Part shown: in pieces, positions 18,624-27,161 of the stretch | Numbering within the stretch: the first letter of the stretch is position 1 | Layout: every line of letters begins with the position of its first letter | NCBI RefSeq assembly: GCF_036246005.1 | Contig: NZ_CP109171.1 | Coordinates: 6,808,001-6,872,000 of the forward strand | Length of the DNA stretch: 64,000 nt | From: Streptomyces sp. NBC_01723 | GTDB lineage: Bacteria > Actinomycetota > Actinomycetes > Streptomycetales > Streptomycetaceae | Direction: 5' to 3' | Made by a program: the position numbers and the translations under genes | The notes under the pieces: model-generated | The model's input: only the letters and a program-made list of their open reading frames with translations | What the model was told of the DNA's origin: nothing | Databases searched by the model: none

Positions 18624-19286
18624 ATGTATAGTCGGGGCGTGGATGCCACCGATTCGATCGTTTCACCCCGCCTGCGCTCGAAGAACGCCCCGAGCGTAGG
18701 TGTTCTATGCCTCGGCGCAGGGCTCGTCGGGGGCATCCTGACGAACCTGGCGCAGGGCTGGCTGCCTGGGGCGTGGAACAACTTGGCGAACTCCGGTGCG
18801 GTGTGGACGATGTTCGCGTTTGCCGCGGGCGTCGCCCTCGCACACCGCACCGACGGCCATCGCCTTCCGGCATCAGCCGGAGCCCTGGCGGAGATCGGCC
18901 TCGTCGTCGGCTACTACGGGTACGCCGAGTTCGGGCGGGACGGAATGGGCTCGCTCACATTTCCACTGCTCTGGCTCGCGATGGCGTGCGTCGCGGGACC
19001 GCTGTTCGGCGTCGCGGGCGCATGGTCGAGACGCGGTACTCGGCCCTGGCGGCGCTACGTAGCGCTCGGTGCACTCGGCGGCCTTTTCGGTAGTGAAGGC
19101 CTCCACTACTGGCTCGGCCTGGGATACCTACCGCAGGCGGTGGTCTGCGGTGCTCTCGCCTGCGGTCTTCCACTGTTGTCGGGGCGGACCTGGAAGGAAC
19201 GGGGTCTGAGCCTCGCTGTGGCGATCCCCGCGTCTTTCGTCACTTATCAGATCCTCTATGGCCTCCTGGACGCAGTGTCCGGCTGA
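18624..19286 (+). CDS. DUF6518-family integral membrane protein
   Basis: A 220-residue protein with about six hydrophobic segments (GVLCLGAGLVGGILTNLA, VWTMFAFAAGVALAH, GALAEIGLVVGYYGYAEFG, FPLLWLAMACVAGPLFGVAG, YVALGALGGLFGSEGLHYWL, LSLAVAIPASFVTYQILYGL). It matches the DUF6518 family of actinobacterial membrane proteins, whose function is unknown. The ATG at 18624 has a weak AGGTG upstream; a GTG at 18639 with GGGGC before it is the alternative. It is isolated between IS fragments and intact. Confidence 0.8.
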   Translation: MYSRGVDATDSIVSPRLRSKNAPSVGVLCLGAGLVGGILTNLAQGWLPGAWNNLANSGAVWTMFAFAAGVALAHRTDGHRLPASAGALAEIGLVVGYYGYAEFGRDGMGSLTFPLLWLAMACVAGPLFGVAGAWSRRGTRPWRRYVALGALGGLFGSEGLHYWLGLGYLPQAVVCGALACGLPLLSGRTWKERGLSLAVAIPASFVTYQILYGLLDAVSG

Positions 19287-19330
19287 GTGGGCCCGCCGGG
19301 GAGGGGCACGTCTGTCAGCGACGGCCACTG

Positions 19331-19375
19331 GTCTTCTGAGTCAGGATTTCTGTTCAGATAGCTGGTGAGGTGTTC
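19331..19375. mobile_element. IS630-A-like terminal remnant
   Basis: GGTCTTCTGAGTCAGGAT and the following TTCTGTTCAGATAGCTGGTG match the transposase-end terminus of IS630-A with few changes; the rest of the element is missing. Confidence 0.7.
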
Positions 19376-19505
19376 GAGGTGTCGGCGTACACGTGAACGT
19401 CCCCACCCGCGTACGGATGAAAAGGGACAGTTGTTGATGCGGTGAGGTCGGCTGGCTCGGCACTCTGCTGGTTGAACGATGCAGGACGGCGGAGGGCGGT
19501 TAACG

Positions 19506-20924
19506 GTGGTCCTGGATCCGCATCGCTGGCTGGAAGTGCGGCGCTTCCGTGGTCTGCTGGAGTCCGGGGCGATGAGCCTGTCGGAGATCGCCAGAGAGAC
19601 AGGGCTGGACCGGAAAACGGTCCGCAAGTACCTCTCCGCGCCGGGCCCGGCCACTCCGCCGCGGCGGTCACCGAACGGGCGGTCGCGTGCGAGGGTGATC
19701 GACGAGTTCGCGCCGCTGGTCGACTCGATGCTGCGGGCGGAGATCCTCATGAAGGCCGCGGTGATCCACGAGCGGCTGGCCGCGGAGTACGGGTTCACCG
19801 GCACCTACCAGCGCGTCAAGCTCTACGTTCAGGACGCCCGTCCTCGCATCGCCGAGGAACTCGGCATCACGCCGAAGGAACTGGCGGGCATGCACCGCCG
19901 CTTCGAGGTGATCCCCGGGGCCCAGGCTCAGGTGGACTGGGGCGACGAGGGCCAGATTCTTGCCCACATGGGAATCCCGAAGGTCTATTCGTTCCACATG
20001 ACGCTGTCGTACTCGCGCGATCCGTTCTGCTGTTTCACCACCAGCCAGGACCTGCAGAGCTTCTTCGACTGCCACCGCCGGGCCTTCGCCCACGTCGGCG
20101 GCGTCCCGATGGCGATCGTCTACGACCGGACCAAGACCGTTGTCCGACGCCACGTCGCTCCGGGCGAGGCCGTTCCGCTGCATCCGGAGGCGGTCGGGTT
20201 CGCCGGCCACTACGACTTCGACATCGACGTCCTGGCGGCCTACCGGCCCACGGGCAAGGGCCGGGTCGAGCGGCAGGTTCTCATCGTCCGCGACCACGTT
20301 CTGTCCGGCCGGTCCTTCTCGTCCATCGAGGAGATGGACGCCGCCTTCACCACCTGGGTCCCGCAGCGGCGGGCCCAGGCCCACAGGACTCACCAGCAGA
20401 TCATCGGAGAGCGTGCGGCCCGCGACCACGCGGCCCTCAAGCCTCTGCCACCGACTCCGTATCTGGTGGCCGAGCGGCATCTGCGGCCAGTCGGCAAGGA
20501 CTGCCAGGTCGCCTTCGGCGGCAACCTCTACTCGGTGCCGGCCCGCAAGGTCCGACCCCGGCAGCTGGTCGAGATCAGGGCTACGAAGTCCCAGGTCATG
20601 CTCCATTCGACCACCCCTGGCAAGGAGGGAGAGAGCCTGCTGGCGATACACCCGCGGGCGGTGGGCCGCGGAATCCGCGTCGTCGATGAAACCCGCTGGG
20701 ACGGCCTGCCGACAGGCAAGGGCCGGCGGACCACCACCGGCGACGTCCCGGCCCAGCCCCGGCGCGAACCGTCTCCCAGGCGGGAGACCGGACCCCTGGA
20801 AACGCTGCTGAGCCGGGCCGCCGTCACCCGGATCGAAGTCGGCCGCCGACCGCTGTCGGTCTATGACGAACTGACCGGCACCCGCCCCTTCACCACCCAC
20901 CCGAGCACAGGGGAAACGTCTTGA
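19506..20924 (+). CDS. istA: IS21-family transposase IstA
   Basis: About 472 residues. An N-terminal helix-turn-helix (SLSEIARETGLDRKTVRKYL) is followed by the integrase-like core: QAQVDWGDEGQILAHMGIPK with the first Asp, AIVYDRTKTVVRRHVAPGEA with the second, and TGKGRVERQVLIVRDHVL with the Glu. The C-terminal Mu-type domain covers residues ~330-400. The GTG at 19506 has GGAGGG nine bases upstream, better placed than the ATG at 19479. It overlaps istB by ATGA-type coupling (20921-20924), the usual IS21 arrangement. Confidence 0.92.
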   Translation: MVLDPHRWLEVRRFRGLLESGAMSLSEIARETGLDRKTVRKYLSAPGPATPPRRSPNGRSRARVIDEFAPLVDSMLRAEILMKAAVIHERLAAEYGFTGTYQRVKLYVQDARPRIAEELGITPKELAGMHRRFEVIPGAQAQVDWGDEGQILAHMGIPKVYSFHMTLSYSRDPFCCFTTSQDLQSFFDCHRRAFAHVGGVPMAIVYDRTKTVVRRHVAPGEAVPLHPEAVGFAGHYDFDIDVLAAYRPTGKGRVERQVLIVRDHVLSGRSFSSIEEMDAAFTTWVPQRRAQAHRTHQQIIGERAARDHAALKPLPPTPYLVAERHLRPVGKDCQVAFGGNLYSVPARKVRPRQLVEIRATKSQVMLHSTTPGKEGESLLAIHPRAVGRGIRVVDETRWDGLPTGKGRRTTTGDVPAQPRREPSPRRETGPLETLLSRAAVTRIEVGRRPLSVYDELTGTRPFTTHPSTGETS

Positions 20925-21482
20925 GCGAGCTGACCGGCAACCGCATCCGCACCACGGCCGGCAAGCTCGGCCTGCCCCACCTCGCGGAAACCATCAACGA
21001 GTACACCCGGCGGGCAGACGAGGGGAAGATGGGCTACCTCGACTTCCTCGACATGGTGCTGTCCGAGGAACTCGCCGTCCGCGACGACTGCCGCTTCCGT
21101 CAGGGCCTGCGGCTGTCGAAGTTGCCGCACCATAAGACGCTGGACGAATACGACTTCTCCTTCCAGCCCGAGCTCGACCCGCGCAAGGTCAAGGACCTCG
21201 CCACACTCTCGTTCGTCGAGGCCAAGGCCAACGCTGCCCTGCTCGGGCCGCCCGGGGTCGGCAAGACACACATCGCCGTCGCCCTCGCAGTTGCGGCCTG
21301 CCGGGCCGGCTACTCGATCTACTTCACCAGCCTCGACGACATGGTTCGCAACCTCAAAACCGCCGAGGAGACCGGACGGCTGACCAGCAAGCTCGGCACC
21401 TACCTGCGGCCCAGCGTCCTAGTGGTCGACGAAGTCGGCTACCAGCCCCTCGAACGAGCCGAGGCGAACCTGGTCTTCCAGG
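20921..21482 (+). pseudogene. istB: IS21 helper ATPase IstB, cut by a group II intron
   Basis: The gene encodes the AAA+ helper that delivers target DNA to IstA. Walker A is ALLGPPGVGKTHIAVALAVA and Walker B is VLVVDEVGYQPL. The frame breaks at NLVFQ, exactly where the group II intron starts (GTGCGACA at 21483). Since the intron has lost its 3' end, the last ~70 residues of IstB are absent from the window and the gene is dead. Confidence 0.9.
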
Positions 21483-22147
21483 GTGCGACACGAAGTCGCT
21501 CCACGTGAGTAAGTGCAGCCGAATGAAGGGGAGTTGAAACGGTTGGACTTCGGGCCGGTATTCGGGCCCGTTCCCGCGCTGACATGCGTCGCTGGTAACG
21601 GCGGGGTGTGAAGCTCAGCGTTCAAGCCCAAGGGCGCCTCGGCCATCGAGGGGCCACAGGCGAGGGAAAGGCTGGACGGGCGAACACGAGTGAACCCCTG
21701 GCTATGCCCCGTGAGAACAAGGCCGCGCGATGGCGTGTTGGCGGCGGTCACAGGACCCGGTGCTGCGAGGCACCAAGCGCTCTTTGGGAACCTGAACCCG
21801 GAGGGTGGATACCGCTGGTCCCGGGGTAAAGGGGGCGCCCACCCCAGCCGCATCTTGCTGGTGCGGAACGTGGAAACCCCGTCGAGGTCCAGGCCCTGGC
21901 CTGGTAGGCCGACCGCGAGGAGAGCGGAATCCCTCGGCGGGAACAGGATGATCCAAGAAGCGAAGGCCGGCAGGCCGAAAGGCCAGAGGAAACCGGTGGC
22001 AGGACCTTCATCCGCCACCGCATAACTCGCCGGATACGGGCCAGCTGGCCCGGCCCGAAAGGGCGCCCACGTGGATCGGGTGAGCCTTTGGAGCTCGCTT
22101 TGCAAGGACGCTGGAACCGAGGGGCAAGTTAGACGCTGGAGGCGAAC
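21483..22147 (+). ncRNA. group II intron RNA, 5' domains
   Basis: The sequence starts GTGCGACACGAAGTCG, matching the GUGYG 5' boundary of bacterial group II introns, and runs 665 bp without a gene before the intron-encoded protein. It holds the GC-rich structured region expected for domains I-III. The intron entered the istB coding sequence. Domains V and VI are missing because IS5-C replaces everything after 23522, so splicing in cis is not possible. Confidence 0.85.
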
Positions 22148-23524
22148 ATGGGGACCACGGTCACGGCCGAGATGCCCGCGCCTGGGGCGAACGGACCCGA
22201 GGACGTGCACCTCTCGTGGCACAGGATCGACTGGGCCACCTGCGAGGAGAATGTACGGCGGCTGAGGCGGAGGATCTTCAAGGCGACGCAGGACGGGGAC
22301 CTGAAGAAGGTCCGCAACTTGCAGAAGCTCATGCTGCGAAGTCACAGCAACACGCTGGTCAGCGTGAAACGGGTGACGCAGCAGAGCCGTGGACGCATGA
22401 CCGCTGGCATCGACGGGGAACGAGTCCTCACGCCTTTGGCGCGAGGCGAGCTGGCGACCGAGATTCACAGGTCGTCGAAGCCCTGGCAGGCCAGACCGGC
22501 CAAGCGAGTGTTCATCCCCAAGAGCAACGGAAAGCAACGGCCGCTCGGAATCCCGGTCATCCGTGACCGGGTTCTCCAGGCTCGTGTGAAGAATGCGCTG
22601 GAGCCCGAGTGGGAGGCACGGTTCGAGCCGAGGTCCTACGGCTTCCGGCCCGGCCGCGGCTGCCAGGACGCGATCCGGTCGATCTACCTGACGGCGAAGG
22701 GCCGCTTTTCGCGGCGTCAGTGGGTTCTGGACGCGGATCTTTCGGCGGCTTTCGACCGCATTGATCATGGACATCTGATGTCCTCTCTCGGGCAGTTCCC
22801 CGCCAGGGATCTGGTCAGGGCGTGGCTGAAGGCGGGTGTGATGGATAGCGGTCGGTTCACTCCGACCGAGGAGGGAACTCCTCAGGGCGGTGTGATCAGC
22901 CCGTTGTTGCTGAATGTGGCTCTGCATGGGATGGAGCAGGCCGCCGGGTGCCAATACCGTTATCGGAGGGGCAGCGATCCCTACACGCGGATGGGCTCCC
23001 CGGTGCTGGTGAGGTACGCCGACGATTTCGTCGTGATCTGTCACGAGGAAGCTGAAGCGCGCAGGATCAGGGCCCGGCTGGAGGAGTGGCTGGCGCCGAG
23101 GGGGCTTCACTTCAACGAGGAGAAGACCAAGGTCGTCCACCTCGATGAGGGGTTCGACTTTCTCGGCTTCACTGTCCGCCGCCGATCCGGCGGGAAACTG
23201 ATCATCACGCCGAGCACTGCGGCCTGCAAGAGGCTCCGGGCGCGGCTACGGGCCGAGGTGAAGTCCCTGCACGGGGCGAGCATCGGCTCCATGCTGCACA
23301 GGCTGGTTCCAATCGTTCGCGGTTGGACGGCCTACTACCGGGGAGCGGCGTCCTCGACCACCTTCGCGTCGTTGGACCACTACATGTGGCGTCTGACCTT
23401 TCGATGGGCCAGGCGTCGTCATCCGAAGAAGTCGACGCAGTGGGTCAAGGCCCGCTACTTCGGCCAGTTCCACCCAACCCGCGAGGACCGCTGGGTATTC
23501 GGTGACCGCGTCAGCGGCGCCTAG
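22148..23524 (+). CDS. ltrA: group II intron reverse transcriptase/maturase, C-terminally truncated
   Basis: About 457 residues. The reverse transcriptase domain has RVFIPKSNGKQRPLGIPVIR, a YGFRPGRGCQDAI segment, LDADLSAAFDRIDHGHL, TPQGGVISPLLLNVAL at residues 244-259 and the catalytic YADD at 290-293 (VRYADDFVVI). The maturase X domain follows (RGWTAYYRGAASSTTFASLD, then FRWARRRHPKKS). Family members usually continue with a DNA-binding/HNH endonuclease domain to about 550-600 residues; here it is cut at 23522 by IS5-C, whose first bases supply the stop. ATG 22148 is preceded by GGAGGCGAAC. Confidence 0.92.
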   Translation: MGTTVTAEMPAPGANGPEDVHLSWHRIDWATCEENVRRLRRRIFKATQDGDLKKVRNLQKLMLRSHSNTLVSVKRVTQQSRGRMTAGIDGERVLTPLARGELATEIHRSSKPWQARPAKRVFIPKSNGKQRPLGIPVIRDRVLQARVKNALEPEWEARFEPRSYGFRPGRGCQDAIRSIYLTAKGRFSRRQWVLDADLSAAFDRIDHGHLMSSLGQFPARDLVRAWLKAGVMDSGRFTPTEEGTPQGGVISPLLLNVALHGMEQAAGCQYRYRRGSDPYTRMGSPVLVRYADDFVVICHEEAEARRIRARLEEWLAPRGLHFNEEKTKVVHLDEGFDFLGFTVRRRSGGKLIITPSTAACKRLRARLRAEVKSLHGASIGSMLHRLVPIVRGWTAYYRGAASSTTFASLDHYMWRLTFRWARRRHPKKSTQWVKARYFGQFHPTREDRWVFGDRVSGA

Positions 23525-24361
23525 AGGTTGTCCCGTATGGAGTGTGAGTTATCCAGTGAGGGCCAGGTTGTGCAGTCGGGCGATGCCGAGCATGGCCTGG
23601 TGAACTCCGTCGCCCTTGAGTCGGCAGTCCCGCAGGATCTTCCAGTTCTTCAACCGCGACAGGGCGTGTTCCACGCGCGCTCGTGCCCGGCGATGGACGG
23701 CGTTCTCTGCCTCCTGCGAGGGGCTGAGGTGGCTCTGGCCTCGTCGTTTGCGGTGCGGGATCAGGAGGCCGGTGCCTTGGTAGCCGCCGTCGGCAAGGGT
23801 CGGGGCGCCGCGGCAGGCCCGATCGATGCCGGACTCGGTGAAGGCCCGGCAGTCGTTGCGGCTGCCGGGCAGCGGGAGACCGATGGCCACGACCAGGCGG
23901 CTGTTGGCGTCGATGACGACCTGCAGATTGGTCGAGTACCGGTAGTTCTTGCTGGACGCGGCGACACTGCGGTCGCGGGTGGGCACCAGAGTGCCGTCCA
24001 CGATGTAGACGGTGTCCTTGCGCGGCCGCCGCGCGGGCGAGATGGCCAGCAGCGGTGCGAGATGGTCCAAGATGCGGTCGGCAGCGGACTTCGAGACTCC
24101 GAACAACGGCGCCACCTGCCGCAACGTGAGGTTCGTGCGCCAGTACGTCGCCACCAGCAACACCCGGTCTTCGAGCGACAGCCGCCATGGCCGGCCACGC
24201 TGAACGTCGCCACCTCGGCGCCGTACCAGTGCCACCAGCCTCGCAAACTGCACCTCGGTCAGACCCGCAAACGGCTCGATCCACTTCGGATCATCTGCTG
24301 AGATCACCCCACCCATGCCCGACCAACGCACCAGCAGCACCACCGGTTACGGGACAACCTC
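23524..24361. mobile_element. IS5-C copy 1 (838 bp)
   Basis: Inverted ends GAGGTTGTCCCGTA at 23524 and TACGGGACAACCTC ending at 24361, with TA (inside CTAG) on both sides. A nearly identical copy lies at 41640-42477, also with TA flanks. The copy differences are a few substitutions only. Confidence 0.93.
23549..24343 (-). CDS. IS5-C transposase (264 aa, intact)
   Basis: A single-frame transposase with an N-terminal helix-turn-helix (TYWRTNLTLRQVAPLFGVSK, SAADRILDHL) and a DDE_Tnp_4 core: TVYIVDGTLVPTRDRSVAAS with the first Asp, APTLADGGYQGTGLLIPHRK with the second, and RARVEHALSRLKNWKILRDC with the Glu. Both copies in the window are intact, so this element may still be mobile. Confidence 0.92.
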   Translation of the reverse strand: MVLLVRWSGMGGVISADDPKWIEPFAGLTEVQFARLVALVRRRGGDVQRGRPWRLSLEDRVLLVATYWRTNLTLRQVAPLFGVSKSAADRILDHLAPLLAISPARRPRKDTVYIVDGTLVPTRDRSVAASSKNYRYSTNLQVVIDANSRLVVAIGLPLPGSRNDCRAFTESGIDRACRGAPTLADGGYQGTGLLIPHRKRRGQSHLSPSQEAENAVHRRARARVEHALSRLKNWKILRDCRLKGDGVHQAMLGIARLHNLALTG

Positions 24362-24363
24362 TA

Positions 24364-24636
24364 GGGCAGGCGGGTGTTGAACCGTCGGGCGGTGTGCTGC
24401 GTTGAGGGGGGTGTTGTCGGCGGTTTGCGTATGGAGGATGTCATGGATCAGCAGGCTCCCCTTCAAGGGCACGCTCTGGGGATGGCCCGGCTGTACGGCC
24501 TGAGCGGCGAGCCGGAACACCCCGCCCAGGTCCCCCTCGGCAACCTCCCCACACAGACCAGGAAGGATGCGCCCGCGTGGGAGAACGCGGCCCGGCAGCG
24601 GATGCATGGCCTCCTCAGCCCTGCGAATGTAGTCAG
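24364..24636 (+). pseudogene. 99-residue repeat gene, 5' part, cut by IS5-A
   Basis: The leader CTAGGGCAGGCGGGTG..., the ATG at 24443 with GGAGG before it, and the first repeat (DQQAPLQGHALGMARLYGLS, then RKDAPAWENAARQRMHGLLS) are the same as at the intact gene 34526-36475. IS5-A entered at GTCAGTGA, the codons for VSE of the first repeat. The remainder of the gene is not found beyond the IS5-A/IS5-B pair. Confidence 0.88.
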
Positions 24637-25534
24637 TGAGCCTCTTTCATCCTGTGCTGGAGGGTGAAATGGGCTGGTCAGCGGGAGTGGTGACGAGGCA
24701 GGGCCCCTGGTCGTTGGCGTGGTGATTCCACTCAACACACCGGCGACCGAAGGGGCCCTGTTGGTTCCGTATCCTGCCACGCTCGACGTCCCGCATGAGC
24801 TGGTTGAGCATGTTTCCTGGCTGCTGTACGAGCACCGCCGGGCCCGCAACACTCGCTGGCGCAAGCTCGGCTGCTTCAAGCAGGCACTGCTCGCGCTGGT
24901 CCATCTACATAAGAACGAGACGTTCTCGCAGCTCGGAGCGGGTTTCGGGATATCCCAGGCCACGGCCTGGCGGTACGTGGACGAGACCTTGGACGTTCTG
25001 GTCTCCTGGGCGCCCGGCCTCCACGAAGCCCTCACCGGCCTGGGCGAGGGCGACTTCGTCATCGTTGACGGCACCCTGATTCCACAGACCGGATCCGCGC
25101 GGACGAGCCGTACTACTCGATGAAGCACCGCAAGCACGGCATGAACGTGCAGGTCATCGCCCGTCCCGACGGCACACCGCTGTGGTTCTCCCGCGCGATG
25201 CCGGGCCGGACCCACGATCTGACCGCGGCTCGCGCCCACGGCATCGTCCAGGCCTGCCTCACCCGGCAGATCCTTGTTCTCGCCGACCGCGCCTACCAGG
25301 GCGCCGGCGCCACCATCCGCACCCCGTACTACCACCACAGCGAACAGCCCGAGCACTACCAGCAGTTCAACCGCGACCACGCCCGCCTGAGGGCTCCGGG
25401 AGAACGCGCCTTCGCGCAGCTGAAGTCCTGGCGAGTCCTCCAGCGAGCCAGATGCTCCGCCCGCCGCATCGGCACCATCGTCCAGGCCATCCACACACTC
25501 CTGAACTGCAGCTATTCAGGATGAAAGAGGTTCA
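24637..25534. mobile_element. IS5-A copy 1 (898 bp)
   Basis: Ends TGAGCCTCTTTCATCCTG and, inverted, the same with one change (TGAACCTC...). The second copy is at 39379-40276 in the opposite orientation; a fragment remains at 18310-18540. It sits one base from IS5-B copy 1, and the two form a unit repeated elsewhere in inverted orientation. Confidence 0.9.
24719..25524 (+). CDS. IS5-A transposase in two overlapping frames
   Basis: The first frame (24719-25123) has the helix-turn-helix region (GFGISQATAWRYVDETLDVL) and GEGDFVIVDGTLIPQ with the first Asp. The second (25120-25524) has MKHRKHGMNVQVIARPDGTP, LVLADRAYQGAGATIRTPYY with the second Asp and RAPGERAFAQLKSWRVLQRA with the Glu. The stop of the first overlaps the start of the second as ATGA. 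An extra base near 25083 would restore a continuous reading (TDRIRADEPYYSMKH), so it is either a -1 frameshifted transposase or inactivated. Both copies share this. Confidence 0.82.
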
Positions 25535-25535
25535 G

Positions 25536-26428
25536 TGAGCCTCTTTCAGCGTTGGCTCTCCAGGGTGAGGAGGGCCTTGGCGATGACGGTCATGTGGTTG
25601 GGGCTGATGCGGGCTCTGCGGAAGATCTGCCAGGACTTCAGCTGTGCCATGCCGCGTTCGACGGGAGCTCGAGCCTGGGCCGGTGCGCGGTTGACAGTTC
25701 GCTGTGTGGGCGTGAGTTCGCCTCCGGGTGGTGGTTTGAGCCCGGTGGTGGCCCAAGGGCCAGCGCGCTGGTATGCGCGGTCAGCCAGGGCGGGGGCGCC
25801 CTGTCGTCGCAGATCCGGATGATCCGGTGGGGGCGGGCCGAGGTCAGGTCATGGGTGCGGTCCGGCAGCGCGGGCGAGATCCACAGCACCTTGCCGGTGG
25901 GGTCGGTGACGGCCTGGTCGTTCACCCCGTGGCGGCGGTGCTTGGCCGGGTAGTCGCCACGGCCCACGGCCGTCGCCGGTCCGGTCGCACTCGGCGAGGG
26001 TCCCGTCCAGCAGCACGAAGTCCGGGTCGCTCTCGCGCAGGACCTTCAGCAGGCCCGGAGCCCGGCCGGCGAGCAGACCGACGACGGCCGTGGCGTATGC
26101 GTGAGCGGTACCGACGGATATACCGAAGCCGGCCGCGATGCGCGCGAGGGTGTCGTGACGGCGCAGATACACCAGGGCGACCAGCGCACGCTGGTGCGGC
26201 GGGAGCTTGCATCGCCGGTCCCCCTCAAGGGTGACGATGAGCATCGTGACCCACGCGACCAAGGCGTGAGACAGGTCGAGTGCGGCAGGATAGAGAACCA
26301 ACGAGGCTCCTGTGCCGATGGATTGAGACTTCGAACACCTCCCTCAACGGCACGGGAGCCTCGTGCGTTGCGGTCCCTCCTCCCCAGCAGCACCATCACC
26401 CGTTCAGCGGCCACGCTGAAAAGGCTCA
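25536..26428. mobile_element. IS5-B copy 1 (893 bp)
   Basis: Ends TGAGCCTCTTTCAGCGTTG and, inverted, CACGCTGAAAAGGCTCA. The transposase is on the minus strand. It shares with the copy at 38485 a missing base (CTGTCGTCGCAG where others have CTGTCGCTCGCAG), which shows the two came from one another. Confidence 0.9.
25639..26301 (-). pseudogene. IS5-B transposase, broken frames (copy 1)
   Basis: From 26301 the N-terminal part reads [40 protein letters not shown] and [20 protein letters not shown] with the first Asp. The next part ([37 protein letters not shown]) is in a second frame. A one-base loss then removes the expected LADRAYQGAGPW segment from that frame. The third catalytic region (APVERGMAQLKSWQIFRRAR) lies in yet another frame. 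Not functional as read. Confidence 0.8.
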
Positions 26429-26445
26429 ATGAGTGACCGGCGGCC

Positions 26446-27161
26446 GCACCCCAACGTCAGCGCACTGCTCTGAGCTGTCGGTGGGTGATGAGGCAGCAGG
26501 CGAGCCTGAGGAACGCTTCATGAATGTCGGCCCTGCGTTCCCACCGGATCCGTAGGCGCCGGAAGCCGTGCAGCCACGCAAAACTCCTCTCCACGACCCA
26601 GCGATAGGTGCCCAACCCGGTGCCGTGCCGGGTGCCGCGGCGGGCGATAGCGGGCACGATGCCGCGAGCGCGGACCTGATCGCGGTAGACGTCATGGTCG
26701 TAGCCGCGGTCGGCGAACAGCGAGTCCGGCTTGCGACGGGGACGGCCGACCCTGCCGCGGACCGGTGGGATCGCGTCGAGCAAGGGCAGTAGTTGGGTGA
26801 CATCGTTGCGGTTGTCGCCGGTCAGCAGGACCGCGAGCGGGGTGCCGTGCCCGTCAGTGATCAAGTGGTGCTTGGAGCCGGCCCGGCCCCGGTCGACCGG
26901 CGAGGGACCCGTCTGGCTCCCCCTTTAGCGCCCGGACGTGGGAGGAGTCGACCACGCAGCGAGACCAGTCCAGCCGCGAGGCCGCGTTCAGCTCGGCCAG
27001 CAGGATCTCGTGCAGCCGTTGCCAGACGCCGGCCTGATTCCAGTCCCGCAAGCGGCGCCAGCACGTCATGCCTGAGCCGAAGCCGAGGTGTTGTGGCAAG
27101 TACTCCCACTGGATGCCGGTGTGCAGCACGTACAGGATCCCGCACAGCACCTCCCGGTCTG
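26446..27161 (-). pseudogene. IS5-D-type transposase, N-terminally truncated
   Basis: PDREVLCGILYVLHTGIQWE, WRRLRDWNQAGVWQRLHEIL and VVDSSHVRALKGEPDG (first Asp) are in one frame. GTPLAVLLTGDNRNDVTQLL, DSLFADRGYDHDVYRDQVRA and RWVVERSFAWLHGFRRLRIR (second Asp and Glu) are in the next. It resembles 2058-2803 but is a different copy. Its 5' end is lost at the junction with IS701-A copy 2. Confidence 0.8.
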
